The translations under genes were made by a program, and so were the position numbers. From positions 5,524,501 to 5,588,500 of the forward strand of contig NZ_MEHJ01000001.1 in NCBI RefSeq assembly GCF_001746415.1: a DNA stretch of 64,000 nt, in the 5' to 3' direction. This document shows, piece after piece, positions 8,058 to 17,055 of this stretch. Origin of the DNA: Streptomyces agglomeratus. GTDB lineage: Bacteria; Actinomycetota; Actinomycetes; Streptomycetales; Streptomycetaceae. Under the pieces are notes generated by a model. The model searched no databases. It was not told where the DNA came from and saw only the letters and a program-made list of their open reading frames with translations. Position 1 is the first letter of the stretch, and every line of letters begins with the position of its first letter.

Positions 8058-8840
8058 ATGAACGACCTGGATCACACCCGCTACTGCGAAGAAATCGTCC
8101 GCCAGACCGACCTGCTGCGGGCCGTGCTCGTCGGCGCGGACCTGAGCACGAAGGTGTCGACCTGCCCCGGATGGACTCTCGGCCACCTCGCGCGGCACGT
8201 CGGCGGCGCGCACCGCTGGGTCGAGACGATCGTACGGACGAAGTCCTCGCAGGACGTGCCCGAGGACATGGTGCCCGGACACACCGGCCCCGGCGACGCC
8301 GAACCGGCCGCTCTGGACGCGTGGCTGGAGGAGGGCGCGCAGAAGACGGCCGACACCCTGCGCGCGGCCGGCCCGGACGCCAAGGTGTGGACCTGGAACG
8401 GGGACAACAGGGCGGCGTTCTGGGCGCGCCGCCAGACCCACGACACGGTGGTGCACCGCGCCGACGCGGCGATCGCCGCCGGCATCGTCTTCGAACTCGA
8501 CCCCGGCATCGCGGCGGACACCATCGACGAGTGGCTGGAGCTCGTCGCGTGGTCGCAGTCCACGGGGGCCGACGAGCAGGCGAACGAACTGCGCGGCGCC
8601 GGCCGCTCCCTGCACCTCCACGCGACGGACGTGCCCGGCGCGGAGTGGCTGATCGAGTTCGGCGAGGACGGCTTCACCTGGCGCCGGGCGCACGAGAAGG
8701 CAACGGTCGCCCTGCGCGGCCCGCTCACCGACGTGCTCCAGGTCTTCTACCGCCGCCTGCCGCCCGGCAGCGACCGGGTGGAGGTGCTGGGCGACGCGGC
8801 ACTGCTGGACTTCTGGCTGGAGCGGGCGACGTTCGGCTGA
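8058..8840 (+). CDS. maleylpyruvate isomerase-family mycothiol-dependent protein (DinB fold)
   Basis: A 260-residue member of the actinobacterial maleylpyruvate isomerase / mycothiol-dependent enzyme family. The N-terminal four-helix DinB-like domain shows CPGWTLGHLARHVGGAHRW, and the metal-ligand region is QTHDTVVHRADA; a C-terminal domain follows. Such proteins use mycothiol as cofactor or transfer mycothiol to substrates in detoxification, but most members have no known substrate. The ATG at 8058 follows a -10 box TAGAGT (8046-8051) by six bases, so the transcript is probably leaderless. Stands alone, convergent with the LLM oxidoreductase. Confidence 0.85.
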   Translation: MNDLDHTRYCEEIVRQTDLLRAVLVGADLSTKVSTCPGWTLGHLARHVGGAHRWVETIVRTKSSQDVPEDMVPGHTGPGDAEPAALDAWLEEGAQKTADTLRAAGPDAKVWTWNGDNRAAFWARRQTHDTVVHRADAAIAAGIVFELDPGIAADTIDEWLELVAWSQSTGADEQANELRGAGRSLHLHATDVPGAEWLIEFGEDGFTWRRAHEKATVALRGPLTDVLQVFYRRLPPGSDRVEVLGDAALLDFWLERATFG

Positions 8841-8884
8841 AAGCGGGCTGTTGAGCGGCGCGGGGTGAGTGAGAGCACCGGCCG

Positions 8885-9895
8885 TCAGCCGTTCAGCTCC
8901 GCCAGCACCCGCAGGGTGCGCGGGTCCGGGGCCGTCACCAGCAGGTCGGTCACCGGCCCCGCGCGCCACAGCTCCAGGCGCTCCGCGATCCGCTCACGCG
9001 GGCCCACGAGGGAGATCTCGTCGGCGAACGCGTCGGGCACGGCCAGCACCGCCTCCTCCTTGCGTCCGGCGAGGAAAAGCTCCTGCACCCGGCGGGCCTC
9101 CTCCTCGAAGCCCATGCGGGCCATCAGGTCCGCGTGGAAGTTGCGGGCCGCGTGGCCCATTCCGCCGATGTAGAAGCCCAGCATCGCCTTGACCGGCAGC
9201 AGGCCCTCGGCCACGTCGTCGCAGACCTTCGCCCGAGCCATCGGCGCCACCATGAAGCCGGGGGGAAGCCCGGCCAGCGACCGTGCGTACACGCCGGTGC
9301 GCATCGGCGACCAGTAGAGCGGCAGCCAGCCGTCGGCGATACGGGTCGTCTGGGCGATGTTCCTCGGGCCCTCCGCGCCCAGCAGGACCGGGAGGGTGGA
9401 CCGGAGCGGATGCGTGATGGGCTTGAGTGCCTTGCCGATGCCGACGGCGTCCGCACCCCGGTACGGAAGGGGATGGAAGCGCCCGTCCACCTCCACCGGC
9501 GCCTCGCGGGCCAGCACTTGGCGGATGGTGTCGACGTACTCGCGCGTCGCCGTGAGCGGACTGGCGGGGAAGGCGCGCCCGTACCAGCCCTCGACGACCT
9601 GCGGACCGGAAAGACCGAGCCCGAGCATCATCCGGCCGCCGGACAGGTGGTCGAGGGTCAGGGCGTGCATGGCCGTGGCGGTGGGCGTACGGGCGGCCAT
9701 CTGCGCGACGGCGGTGCCCAGCCGGATGCGGGAGGTGTGCGCCGCGAGCCAGGTGAGCGGCGTGAAGGCGTCGGAGCCCCACGCCTCGGCGGTCCACACC
9801 GAGTCGTATCCGAGGCGCTCCGCCTCCTGGGCCAGGGGGAGATGGCCGGGGTCCGGGCCGCGGCCCCAGTAGCCGAGAGCGAGTCCGAGGCGCAT
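8885..9895 (-). CDS. LLM-class F420-dependent oxidoreductase
   Basis: A 336-residue luciferase-like monooxygenase-fold protein. Typical features are the start MRLGLALGYWG, the strand DSVWTAEAWGSDAFTPL with the cofactor-pocket region, GTAVAQMAARTPTATAMHALTL, and MMLGLGLSGPQVVEGW. This arrangement is that of the F420-using LLM subfamily. It should transfer hydride between F420 and an unknown organic substrate. A predicted F420:NADPH oxidoreductase lies elsewhere in the window (55635-56378), so the cofactor is likely available. ATG start at 9895. Single gene, convergent with the mycothiol-type enzyme. Confidence 0.88.
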   Translation of the reverse strand: MRLGLALGYWGRGPDPGHLPLAQEAERLGYDSVWTAEAWGSDAFTPLTWLAAHTSRIRLGTAVAQMAARTPTATAMHALTLDHLSGGRMMLGLGLSGPQVVEGWYGRAFPASPLTATREYVDTIRQVLAREAPVEVDGRFHPLPYRGADAVGIGKALKPITHPLRSTLPVLLGAEGPRNIAQTTRIADGWLPLYWSPMRTGVYARSLAGLPPGFMVAPMARAKVCDDVAEGLLPVKAMLGFYIGGMGHAARNFHADLMARMGFEEEARRVQELFLAGRKEEAVLAVPDAFADEISLVGPRERIAERLELWRAGPVTDLLVTAPDPRTLRVLAELNG

Positions 9896-9971
9896 CCCTG
9901 AATCCCTCCGGAGCGACGGCTGTCGAGTACCTGACGCTACGTCAGTTCCGTGCCCGGTCGACTGTACGACA

Positions 9972-10004
9972 ACGGCCCCCCGCCCGGAAGGGGCGAGGGG
10001 CCGT
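9972..10004 (-). terminator. hairpin terminator downstream of the Gln/Pro-rich membrane protein
   Basis: Outer stem ACGGCCCC (9972-9979) / GGGGCCGT (9997-10004) and inner stem CGCCC / GGGCG with a short loop, separated by one mismatch. It lies just after the stop of the leftward gene ending at 10025. Confidence 0.8.
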
Positions 10005-10024
10005 CGGAGTCGCGTCGCGGGGCG

Positions 10025-10882
10025 TCAGCCGCGCTGGATGCCGGTCGTGTCCGGCAGGACGCCGCGGCGGCCGTCCTGCGTCTGGGCGACCAGACCGGAA
10101 CCGCGCTGCTCCACCGCCAGGTACCAGGTGCCGGGCGCGAGTTCGGCGATCGGCGTCGGCGAACCGTCCTCGGCGTACAGCGGACGGGCGACCGGAACCG
10201 CGAACCAGAACGGCGCGAAGTCCCCGGCGGCGGCAGCGGGCGCACCGGCCTGCTGCGCCTGCGCCGGAGCCTGCTGCGCCGCCTGCGGCTGGCCCTGCTG
10301 GGGCTGCGCGCCGTACGGCTGCTGCTGACCCTGGCCCGGCTGGCCGCCGTACGGCTGCTGCTGGGCGCCGGGGTAGCCATAGCCACCGGGGCCCGGCTGA
10401 CCGGGCTGCCCGCCGTACGGCTGCGCGACCTGCGGCTTCGGGGCGCCCATGAGCGGGGCCTTGAGCGCGGGGACGAGCGGGGCGGCGACGGCGCCGGCGG
10501 CGAGGATCAGCACCGCCAGCAGGCCGAGGATCTGGCCGGGGCCCGAGTCGCTGCCGTCGACGATCGTCCAGAACGCGGTCCACGCCGCGAAGACGGCGAA
10601 CGCGACGCCGAACTGTCCGAGGTCGATGCCGGCGATCTTGCGCTGCTGCGGCAGGGAGCGGGACACCACGATGAGCGCCGCCGCGATGACGCCCGCGAGG
10701 TAGATGCTCATCAGGAGGCCCAGGCTGTCCCAGGCGTTGAAGGAGCCGACGGCCGGAGGGCAGAAGTTGCCCGAGCAAGCCGGCTTCTCGTACGACTTGA
10801 AATCGAGGAACGAGGCGATGAACAGCACCACCGCTGCTCCGATCACCACGCCGTCGCCTCGAGTGAGGGAGCGGATGTTCAC
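10025..10882 (-). CDS. membrane protein with low-complexity Gln/Gly/Pro-rich linker
   Basis: A 285-residue protein. I chose the GTG at 10882 because AAGGA lies eight bases before it; an in-frame ATG at 10921 has no such site. The first ~145 residues hold about four membrane helices (GDGVVIGAAVVLFIASFLDF, LLMSIYLAGVIAAALIVV, FAVFAAWTAFWTIV, GLLAVLILAAGAVAAPLV). The first external loop has two cysteines (PACSGNFCPP). Then comes a compositionally biased segment with repeated QPYGGQPGQ, and a compact C-terminal part (FAPFWFAVPVARPLYAEDG...) of about 65 residues. Such proteins are common in Streptomyces, function unknown. A strong terminator follows. Confidence 0.75.
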   Translation of the reverse strand: MNIRSLTRGDGVVIGAAVVLFIASFLDFKSYEKPACSGNFCPPAVGSFNAWDSLGLLMSIYLAGVIAAALIVVSRSLPQQRKIAGIDLGQFGVAFAVFAAWTAFWTIVDGSDSGPGQILGLLAVLILAAGAVAAPLVPALKAPLMGAPKPQVAQPYGGQPGQPGPGGYGYPGAQQQPYGGQPGQGQQQPYGAQPQQGQPQAAQQAPAQAQQAGAPAAAAGDFAPFWFAVPVARPLYAEDGSPTPIAELAPGTWYLAVEQRGSGLVAQTQDGRRGVLPDTTGIQRG

Positions 10883-11002
10883 TTTGAAGGTCCTTAGTGG
10901 GTCGACTCGTCGGGGCGGCACAGTGTGAAGCTCGGGGGCAGCTCCCCATCGTACGGATGAATGTATCGTCCCCTCCGGGAGGTCGGCCCCCGGGTATCGG
11001 AC

Positions 11003-11968
11003 CTACCCCTTGAGGTAACTTCCGATGCCGTCGGAGATGCCCTGCGCCGCCTTCTGGCGCCAGCTCCCGTCCGTCAGCAGAGCCGCGTCCTTCGGGTCAC
11101 GCATATTGCCGCATTCGACGAACACCTTGGGCACGGTCGACAGATTGAGCCCGCCGAGGTCCTTGCGTACGTCCAATCCCGTCCCGTCCCCTACGTAGTT
11201 GGACGGAGCGCTTCCGGTCGCCTGGACGAACTTGCCCGCGATGCGCGTCCCCAGATCGCGCGAGGGGGCGACGATTTTCGTCGTGTCCGCGGAGCCGCCC
11301 TTCACCAGGGCGGGCAGGATCACGTGGAAGCCTCGGTTGCCGACCGCCGAGCCGTCGGCGTGCACGGAGACCACGGCGTCGGCCTTCGCCTCGTTGCCGA
11401 TACGGGCCCGCTCGTCCACGCACGGACCGTACGGGCGGTCCTCGTTCTGCACCAGCTTGACCGTCGCGCCCTGCTCTTCGAGGAGGGTGCGCAGGCGGCG
11501 CGAGACGTCGAGGGTGAACGACGCCTCGGTGTAGCCGCCGTTGGTGGACGTACCGGTGGTGTCGCACTCCTTGCGGTGTGTGCCGACATCGACCAGTTTG
11601 TTGATTTCGCGTGTATGACGGAAATTGCCCGGGTTGTGGCCGGGGTCGACCACCACGACCTTGCCGGCGAGCGGTCCGGTGCCGGCCGGCTTCCCGTCCT
11701 TCCCGGTCGGGGAAGGGGTCGCCGCCGGTGGCTGCGTGGTGGCCGACGGCTTCGCGTCGGCGGGCGACGAAGCGGACCGGCTCTGGCTCTGCCCCGGCTG
11801 CGGACGCACCTTCGGCGCGTCGCTGTCACCGGGGCCGCTCGTCGCCTGCCATACGAGCCAGCCCGCCAGGGCGGTCGGTACGAGCGCGGCGACCGCGACG
11901 GTGAGGTTCCGGCGGCCGGGGCGGCGGGAAGGGGCGGGGGGAGCGGGGGGCTGGCTGTCGTACGACAC
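11003..11968 (-). CDS. N-acetylmuramoyl-L-alanine amidase (Amidase_3), membrane-anchored or secreted
   Basis: A 321-residue zinc amidase that cleaves the peptide from the glycan in peptidoglycan. GTG start at 11968. After a short basic N-terminus (PSRRPGRRN) one hydrophobic segment (LTVAVAALVPTALAGWLVW) acts as signal or anchor. A Ser/Pro/Thr-rich linker leads to the catalytic domain from about residue 100. Zinc and catalytic positions are visible: VVVDPGHNPG (His), VSVHADGS (His) and VFVECGNMRD (Glu). The Glu ligand normally found between the two His is probably the one in HTREINKL or TEASFTLD. The extra loop KECDTTGTSTNGGYTE is typical of actinobacterial members. It lies 23 bases downstream of a methyltransferase gene on the same strand. 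Confidence 0.88.
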   Translation of the reverse strand: MSYDSQPPAPPAPSRRPGRRNLTVAVAALVPTALAGWLVWQATSGPGDSDAPKVRPQPGQSQSRSASSPADAKPSATTQPPAATPSPTGKDGKPAGTGPLAGKVVVVDPGHNPGNFRHTREINKLVDVGTHRKECDTTGTSTNGGYTEASFTLDVSRRLRTLLEEQGATVKLVQNEDRPYGPCVDERARIGNEAKADAVVSVHADGSAVGNRGFHVILPALVKGGSADTTKIVAPSRDLGTRIAGKFVQATGSAPSNYVGDGTGLDVRKDLGGLNLSTVPKVFVECGNMRDPKDAALLTDGSWRQKAAQGISDGIGSYLKG

Positions 11969-11991
11969 CCGGCCGATGCTATCCGGGCCGG

Positions 11992-12639
11992 TCAGATACC
12001 CGCGGCAATGCGGCGCAGGACGCGCAGCGAGTCGGTGACCGAGATCTCGGTGAAGGCGCCGGACGCGAGCGCGCGCTGGTGCACGCGGTACGGGGCCTGG
12101 CCGCCGTCGGCCGGGTCCGGGAAGACGTCGTGGATCACGAGCAGCCCGCCGATGGCCACGTGCGGCGCCCAGCCCTCGTAGTCGCCGCCCGCGTGCTCGT
12201 CGGTGTGGCCGCCGTCGATGAAGACCAGGCCGACCTTGCCGCCCCATACGGCCGCGACCTGCGGCGACCGCCCGACGACCGCGATCACGTGCTCTTCGAG
12301 CCCCGCCTTGTGCAGCGTGCGACGGAAGGTCGGGAGGGTGTCCATCAGGCCGACCTCCGGGTCCACGACCGTCGGGTCGTGGTACTCCCAGCCGGGCTGC
12401 TGCTCCTCGCTTCCCCGGTGGTGGTCGACGGTCACGGCGACCGTGCCGGCCTCGCGGGCGGCGTCGGCGAGCAGGATCGTGGACCGCCCGCAGTACGTGC
12501 CGATCTCCACCAGCGGCAGCCCGAGCGCCCCGGCCTCGACGGCGGCGGCGTACAGGGCGAGGCCCTCGCGTACCGGCATGAAGCCCTTGGCGGCCTCGAA
12601 GGCGGCGAGCGTCTCGGGCTTGGGCGCGGCGGCGGCCAT
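11992..12639 (-). CDS. class I SAM methyltransferase (Methyltransf_24 type)
   Basis: A 215-residue methyltransferase-fold protein. Motif I is LVEIGTYCGRST, strand 4 is VGLVFIDGGHTDEHAGGDYEGW, followed by GGLLVIHDVFPDP; this matches the Methyltransf_24 group, whose members act on small molecules or sugars. The ATG at 12639 has GGAGG a few bases before it and is preferred over in-frame starts up to 12717. It is the first gene of a likely two-gene unit with the amidase. Substrate unknown; adjacency to the amidase does not by itself indicate a cell-wall role. Confidence 0.82.
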   Translation of the reverse strand: MAAAAPKPETLAAFEAAKGFMPVREGLALYAAAVEAGALGLPLVEIGTYCGRSTILLADAAREAGTVAVTVDHHRGSEEQQPGWEYHDPTVVDPEVGLMDTLPTFRRTLHKAGLEEHVIAVVGRSPQVAAVWGGKVGLVFIDGGHTDEHAGGDYEGWAPHVAIGGLLVIHDVFPDPADGGQAPYRVHQRALASGAFTEISVTDSLRVLRRIAAGI

Positions 12640-12677
12640 GGGGTCCTCCGGTCGTACGGACGGCGTGTACTGGGCGG

Positions 12678-13118
12678 TCACATCGTAGGCGGGCCTGAAC
12701 AGGGCTTCGCATCGCACTCGAACCAGACCGTCTTGCCCCCCGGCGCCGGCACCGTGCCCCAGCGGTCGGTCACGGCCTCCACCAGCAGCAGCCCACGCCC
12801 GCCCTCGGCGAGCTCACCCCCTTCGCCGTCTCTCGTACGGGCCGGGCCGGGGCACCGGTCCGCGACCTCCACCCGCAGTCCGCCCGGCCGGCGCAGGATG
12901 AGGAGCGTGCAGTGCCGGCCCGGCACGTGCCGTACGACGTTGGCGACGAGCTCCGTGAGGGCCAGTTCGGCCGCGTCGGTCAGCTCCGCCATGTCCCAGC
13001 GGGCCAGAAACGTCCGCACGATGCGCCGCAGGTGCCGTGCCGAATGCTCACCGACGGTGAAGCCCATGCGGTAGCCGGTGGCAAGGTGCGCTGGTGAGTG
13101 GTCAGTTGCGTGATTCAT
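12678..13118 (-). CDS. RsbW/SpoIIAB-like ATP-binding regulatory protein
   Basis: A 146-residue GHKL ATPase domain protein of the anti-sigma factor kinase type. The N box is ELALTELVANVVRHV, the G1 box is degenerate (VEVADRCPGP) and the G2 box is EGGRGLLLVEAVTDRWG. Alone, with no receiver or sensor part, such proteins in Streptomyces often lie beside XRE-DUF397 pairs, as here: the XRE gene starts 85 bases away, divergently, and DUF397 follows. The whole set resembles whiJ/abaA-like loci linked to development and antibiotic control. Partner sigma factor or antagonist unknown. Confidence 0.85.
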   Translation of the reverse strand: MNHATDHSPAHLATGYRMGFTVGEHSARHLRRIVRTFLARWDMAELTDAAELALTELVANVVRHVPGRHCTLLILRRPGGLRVEVADRCPGPARTRDGEGGELAEGGRGLLLVEAVTDRWGTVPAPGGKTVWFECDAKPCSGPPTM

Positions 13119-13202
13119 GTCACCAGAGTGCGGTGGCGCGATTACGCTCGGCTACCGACCGAAACGAACGCCGCACGGCGTGAACTTGGGGGTGGCCGCC
13201 GC

Positions 13203-14052
13203 ATGGTCAACATCCGCGACCTCGATCCCAGCGCGTCGCCGCTGGACTACTACGGCTCCGAACTGCGCCGCCTGCGAGAGGCGGCCGGGCTCAAGCAGGG
13301 ACAGCTCGGCGACATCGTCTTCTGTACGGGCTCGCTGATCGGCCAGGTCGAAACGGCGCGGAAGGTGCCGACCCGCGACTTCTCGGAGCGGATGGACGCG
13401 GCGCTCGGGACGGGCGGGACGTTCTCGCGGCTGGTGGGCCTGGTACTGCGCAGCCAGCTGCCGCACTGGTTCCAGGCGTACGCGGAGATGGAGGCGCGGG
13501 GCGGCGTACATCTCCTCGTACCAGGCGCAGGTGGTGCACGGACTGCTTCAGACGAAGGAGTACGCAACGGCGATCCTGGGCGTCGACTACTCCAGCAAGC
13601 TGGACCGGATGGTGGCGGCCCGAATGGAGCGGCAGCGCATCCTGGAGCGAGTGCAACCGCCGGTTCTGTGGGTGGTGCTGGACGAGTCGGTTCTGTGCCT
13701 GGAGATCGGTGGCCGCGAGGTCATGCGGAACCAACTTGCGCACTTGTTGCGCTTCAGCGACCGGCAATGGGTCCAGATTCAGGTGCTGCCCTTCTCGACG
13801 GGCCAACATGCGGGGATGATGGGATCGTTCACTCTCCTGCGCTTCGATGACGACCCTGATCTCCTCTACGCCGAGAGCTACGACTCGGGCCACATGACCG
13901 CCAACCCGCAAGTGATCAGGGAGCGTTCACTCGGATACGCTCGCTTGCAGGCCGCAGCCCTCTCCCCGGAGGACTCAGCGGCACTGATCGCTCGTGTAAT
14001 GGAGGAACGTTATGGGCAGCAGCCGGGACCTGACGGGCGCGCAGTGGCGTAA
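13203..14052 (+). pseudogene. XRE-family DUF5753 regulator, split by a +1 frameshift
   Basis: Together the two halves make a normal ~280-residue XRE regulator of the WhiJ-like/DUF5753 type. From the ATG at 13203 the frame encodes the HTH (LRRLREAAGLKQGQLGDIV, TGSLIGQVETARKVPTRDF) as far as WFQAYAEMEARG. The expected continuation, AAYISSYQAQVVHGLLQTKEYA, is found one base out of frame, continuing to 14052 (PVLWVVLDESVLCLEIGG, QVLPFSTGQHAGMMGSFTLL). The shift maps to the GGGG run near 13498-13501, where GGG would restore the frame. Without repair the first frame runs 216 codons, to 13850. An ATG/GTG restart for the C-terminal half exists at 13531. Either a real mutation or a base-call error. 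It overlaps the DUF397 gene by 41 bases. Confidence 0.8.
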
Positions 14053-14287
14053 GTCGTCCTACAGCGGCAGCTCCGGCGGCGAGTGCATCGAGTGCGCCCC
14101 CCTCGGCGCCACCGCCTGGCGCGCGTCGTCGTACAGCGGTGATACCGGCGGCCACTGCGTCGAGGTCGCCGCTCAGCCCTGCCGTGTCGCCGTCCGCGAC
14201 TCCAAGAACCCCGAAGGCCCCGCCTTCGCCGTCGCTCCCGCCGTCTTCGCGGCATTCGTCACGGCCGCCGCCGAGGGCGGTCTCTGA
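14012..14287 (+). CDS. DUF397 protein with two tandem DUF397 motifs
   Basis: A 91-residue small protein. It contains the DUF397 core twice: WRKSSYSGSSGGECIECA (about residues 12-29) and WRASSYSGDTGGHCVEVA (about 35-52), followed by VAVRDSKNPEGPAFAVAP, which is the usual tail of the family. Most DUF397 proteins have one core, so this looks like an internal duplication. DUF397 proteins are thought to work with an adjacent XRE regulator, possibly as its antagonist or partner. The start ATG at 14012 overlaps the end of the XRE gene. A 19-bp hairpin follows. Confidence 0.88.
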   Translation: MGSSRDLTGAQWRKSSYSGSSGGECIECAPLGATAWRASSYSGDTGGHCVEVAAQPCRVAVRDSKNPEGPAFAVAPAVFAAFVTAAAEGGL

Positions 14288-14305
14288 GGATCGTCGCCGT
14301 ACAGC

Positions 14306-14352
14306 TCCGCCCCGGTCCCCGCGCAGGCGCACAGCGCGGGGACCGGGGCGGA
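14306..14352. terminator. bidirectional terminator with perfect 19-bp stem
   Basis: Arms 14306-14324 (starting TCCGCCCCGG) and 14334-14352 are fully complementary, with a 9-base loop AGGCGCACA. It separates the convergent DUF397 gene and the small secreted protein gene. Confidence 0.9.
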
Positions 14353-14363
14353 AGTCGCTGTGC

Positions 14364-14693
14364 TCAGTGGAAGACGACCGAGCGCACCTTGAGGCGGTCG
14401 GAGCCGTGGCCGGTGTGGGCGCGGAGGTCGAACTGCGGGCCCGTGCACTCCGAGCCCGCGTAGACGGTGGCGACCGCGTCCGTCGCGTTGCCCGGCGTAT
14501 GGGCCGGCAGGACCTGCTCGTCGGCCACCTCCGGGAGCGTGATGCACTCCCCGCTCGGAGGGTTGGTCAGCACGCCGGACTGGTCGGCGTACTGGTACGT
14601 GAAGATGCCGTCGGCCGCGTTGGCGGAGGTGGGCAGCGTCAGTACGAGTGCGAAGGCGCCGACAGTGGCGGCCAGGGTGCTGCGGAGTCGCAT
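14364..14693 (-). CDS. small secreted protein, unknown function
   Basis: A 109-residue protein with a Sec signal peptide (MRLRSTLAATVGAFALVLTL, cleavage likely after ANA near residue 26). The mature ~83 residues contain two cysteines (GECITL and GSECTG), which could form one disulfide, and end with DRLKVRSVVFH. No domain recognised; small secreted proteins of this design (a beta-rich, disulfide-bonded fold) are common in Streptomyces. ATG at 14693 with a weak GGAAC upstream. Ends at the strong 19-bp terminator; the divergent neighbour is the acyl-CoA dehydrogenase gene. Confidence 0.75.
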   Translation of the reverse strand: MRLRSTLAATVGAFALVLTLPTSANAADGIFTYQYADQSGVLTNPPSGECITLPEVADEQVLPAHTPGNATDAVATVYAGSECTGPQFDLRAHTGHGSDRLKVRSVVFH

Positions 14694-14845
14694 GAAGTTC
14701 CATTCGTTGACGTTGGCGCTGACATTGCTTGGCAGGTTTTGGTGCCTTCTGTCCGTTGCCCACGTAGATGGCCCGTGATGTCCCTGCCACTCGAACGGAC
14801 GTAGCCGTATCGATTCTTCCGTCCGTTTCTGACCTTCCGTCAGAT

Positions 14846-14859
14846 TGGAACGTGTTCTA
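14846..14859 (+). promoter_or_regulatory. KstR-type operator overlapping the acyl-CoA dehydrogenase promoter
   Basis: TGGAACGTGTTCTA matches TnnAACnnGTTnnA. The final TA begins TAGTCT (14858-14863), which fits a -10 box and leaves seven bases to the ATG at 14871, so the transcript is probably leaderless and repression would be direct occlusion of the promoter. Confidence 0.85.
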
Positions 14860-14870
14860 GTCTGCCGCGC

Positions 14871-17042
14871 ATGGGTATCGGAATCACGCAAGAGCATCGC
14901 GACCTGGCGGACTCCGTACGCCGCTGGCTCGCGCGGGCGGTGCCGCCCGAGGCCGTGCGGAAGGTGCTCGACGGGGCTGTGACCGGCGGGGCGGCGGAAC
15001 GGCGGCCCGCGTACTGGGACGGGGCGGCCGAGCAGGGCCTGCTCGGGCTTCACCTGCCCGAGGAGTGCGGGGGCGGGGGAGGCGCGCTGCTCGACCTCGC
15101 CGTCGTGCTGGAGGCCACGGGCCGCGCCGCGCTGCCGGGCCCGTACCTGCCGAGCGTGCTCGCCTCGGAGGTGCTGCGGCGCGGCGGACAGGAGCCGCTC
15201 GTCGCGGCGCTGGCGGCGGGCGCCCGCATCGGGGCCGTGGCGCTCGGCGCGGGCACGCTCACCGCCACCCCCGTCGACGGCGGCTACCGGCTCGACGGGA
15301 CGGCTCCGCCCGTCCTCGGCGGCGGGCAGGCGGACGTCCTCGTGCTCGCCGCCGGTGACGGGTGGTTCGCCGTGGACGCCGGGGATCTGGTCGTCCGTAC
15401 CCACGAGAGCGCCGACCCGGCCCGGCCCACCGCCGAGGTCACCGCACACGCCGTCACCGTGCCCGCCGACCGCCGGCTCGTCTTCGGGGACGGCGGCGAC
15501 CCGGTGCCCGGCCTCGCCGCCGTGCTGTACGCCGCCGAGGCGTGCGGCGTCGCCCAGTGGGCGCTGGACACCGCCACCGAACACGCCCGCACGCGCGTAC
15601 AGTTCGGGCGTCCCATCGGGCAGTTCCAGGCGGTCAAGCACCTCTGCGCCGACATGCTCGTACGGCTGGAACAGGCCAGGGCCCTCGTCTGGGACGCGGC
15701 CCGCGCCGCCGGGACCGATGCCGCCGACCTGGTGGCCGCGCTCGCCGCCTCGGCCGCGCTCGACGCCGCGTACACCTGCGCCAAGGACTGCGTGCAGATC
15801 CTCGGCGGCATCGGCTTCACCTGGGAACACGACGCCCACCTCTACCTGCGCCGGGCGCTGGTCGCGCGCCAGTTGCTCGGCTCGGGCGACGCACACCGGC
15901 AGCGCGCCGCACGCCTCGCGGTGGGCGGCGCGCGGCGCGAGCTGCGGCTGGAACTGCCGCCCGAAGCGGACGCGTACCGCCGGCAGGCGCGCGAGGCGAT
16001 CAGCGGCGTGCGCGGCCTCGACCCGGCCGCCGCCCGCCGCGCCCTCGCGCCGACGGGATACGCGGCCCCGCACCTGCCGCCGCCGTACGGACTGGGGGCC
16101 GGGCCTGTGCGGCAGCTCGCCGTGCAGCGGGAGACGCGCGAGGCCGGGGTGAAGGTGAGCGACCTCGGGATCGGCACCTGGGTCGTGCCCTCGCTGCTCG
16201 CGTACGGGACGCCGGAACAGCAGGAGCGCTACCTGGGGCCGACGCTGCGCGGCGAGACCCTGTGGTGCCAGCTCTTCTCCGAGCCGGACGCCGGGTCGGA
16301 CCTGGCGTCGCTGCGGACGAGGGCGGAGAGGACGGCGGACGGCTGGCGCGTCAACGGGCAGAAGGTGTGGACGAGCGGGGCGCGGTGGGCGGACTACGGG
16401 ATCTTGCTCGCCCGCACGGACCCGGACGCCCCGAAGCACAAGGGGCTGACGTACTTCGTCGTCGACATGAAGGCCGGCCCGAAGGCGTCCGGCGGCATCG
16501 ACATCCGGCCGCTGAAGGAGATCACCGGCGACTCGCTCTTCAACGAGGTGTACTTCGACGACGTGCTTCTGCCGCACGACGCGGTGGTCGGCGAGGTGAA
16601 CGGCGGCTGGCAGGTCGCCCGCAACACCCTGGGCAACGAGCGGGTCCACATGGCCGACCAGGTCGCCTTCGACACCGGACTCGAAGCGCTGATAGCGGCG
16701 TCCGCCGGACTCGACGCCGCGTACGGGGTGCGTATCGGCGCGCTCGCCGCCGAGGCGCACGCCCTCGCCTGCATCGGGCTGCGTACCACCACCCAGCAGG
16801 TGTCGGGTCTGGAACCGGGCGCGGGCGCGAGCGTGCGCAAGCTCGTCCAGACACAGCACCAGCAGAAGGTCGCCGAACTGGCCCTCGAACTGCTCGGCCC
16901 GCAGGGGGCCGTGCGCGAGGGGGCCGGGGAGCGGGCCGTGCACGGGTTCCTGATGTCGCGCTGCCTGACGATCGCGGGAGGCACGACCCAGGTCCAGCTC
17001 AATGTCGTCGCCGAGCGTCTGCTCGGCCTGCCGCGTGACTGA
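14871..17042 (+). CDS. two-domain fused acyl-CoA dehydrogenase (FadE34/ChsE3-like)
   Basis: A 723-residue protein made of two acyl-CoA dehydrogenase domains, about residues 1-340 and 370-723. The first contains [24 protein letters not shown] and the end [23 protein letters not shown], the usual flavin and C-terminal motifs. The second contains [22 protein letters not shown] and [13 protein letters not shown], the FAD-binding signature, and ends [31 protein letters not shown]. Such fusions are known in mycobacterial steroid side-chain degradation (FadE34), where one protein replaces the alpha2beta2 pair and oxidises steroid-CoA thioesters. The KstR-type operator directly over its promoter supports a steroid- or branched-acyl-CoA role. 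Forms an operon with the thiolase 13 bases on. Confidence 0.85.
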   Translation: MGIGITQEHRDLADSVRRWLARAVPPEAVRKVLDGAVTGGAAERRPAYWDGAAEQGLLGLHLPEECGGGGGALLDLAVVLEATGRAALPGPYLPSVLASEVLRRGGQEPLVAALAAGARIGAVALGAGTLTATPVDGGYRLDGTAPPVLGGGQADVLVLAAGDGWFAVDAGDLVVRTHESADPARPTAEVTAHAVTVPADRRLVFGDGGDPVPGLAAVLYAAEACGVAQWALDTATEHARTRVQFGRPIGQFQAVKHLCADMLVRLEQARALVWDAARAAGTDAADLVAALAASAALDAAYTCAKDCVQILGGIGFTWEHDAHLYLRRALVARQLLGSGDAHRQRAARLAVGGARRELRLELPPEADAYRRQAREAISGVRGLDPAAARRALAPTGYAAPHLPPPYGLGAGPVRQLAVQRETREAGVKVSDLGIGTWVVPSLLAYGTPEQQERYLGPTLRGETLWCQLFSEPDAGSDLASLRTRAERTADGWRVNGQKVWTSGARWADYGILLARTDPDAPKHKGLTYFVVDMKAGPKASGGIDIRPLKEITGDSLFNEVYFDDVLLPHDAVVGEVNGGWQVARNTLGNERVHMADQVAFDTGLEALIAASAGLDAAYGVRIGALAAEAHALACIGLRTTTQQVSGLEPGAGASVRKLVQTQHQQKVAELALELLGPQGAVREGAGERAVHGFLMSRCLTIAGGTTQVQLNVVAERLLGLPRD

Positions 17043-17055
17043 GGGGAGCTGTGCC

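Noticed and set aside
11968..12712. Upstream extension of the amidase frame
   Set aside because: It lies inside the methyltransferase gene in another frame and has no family similarity; the GTG at 11968 starts the signal-anchor region.
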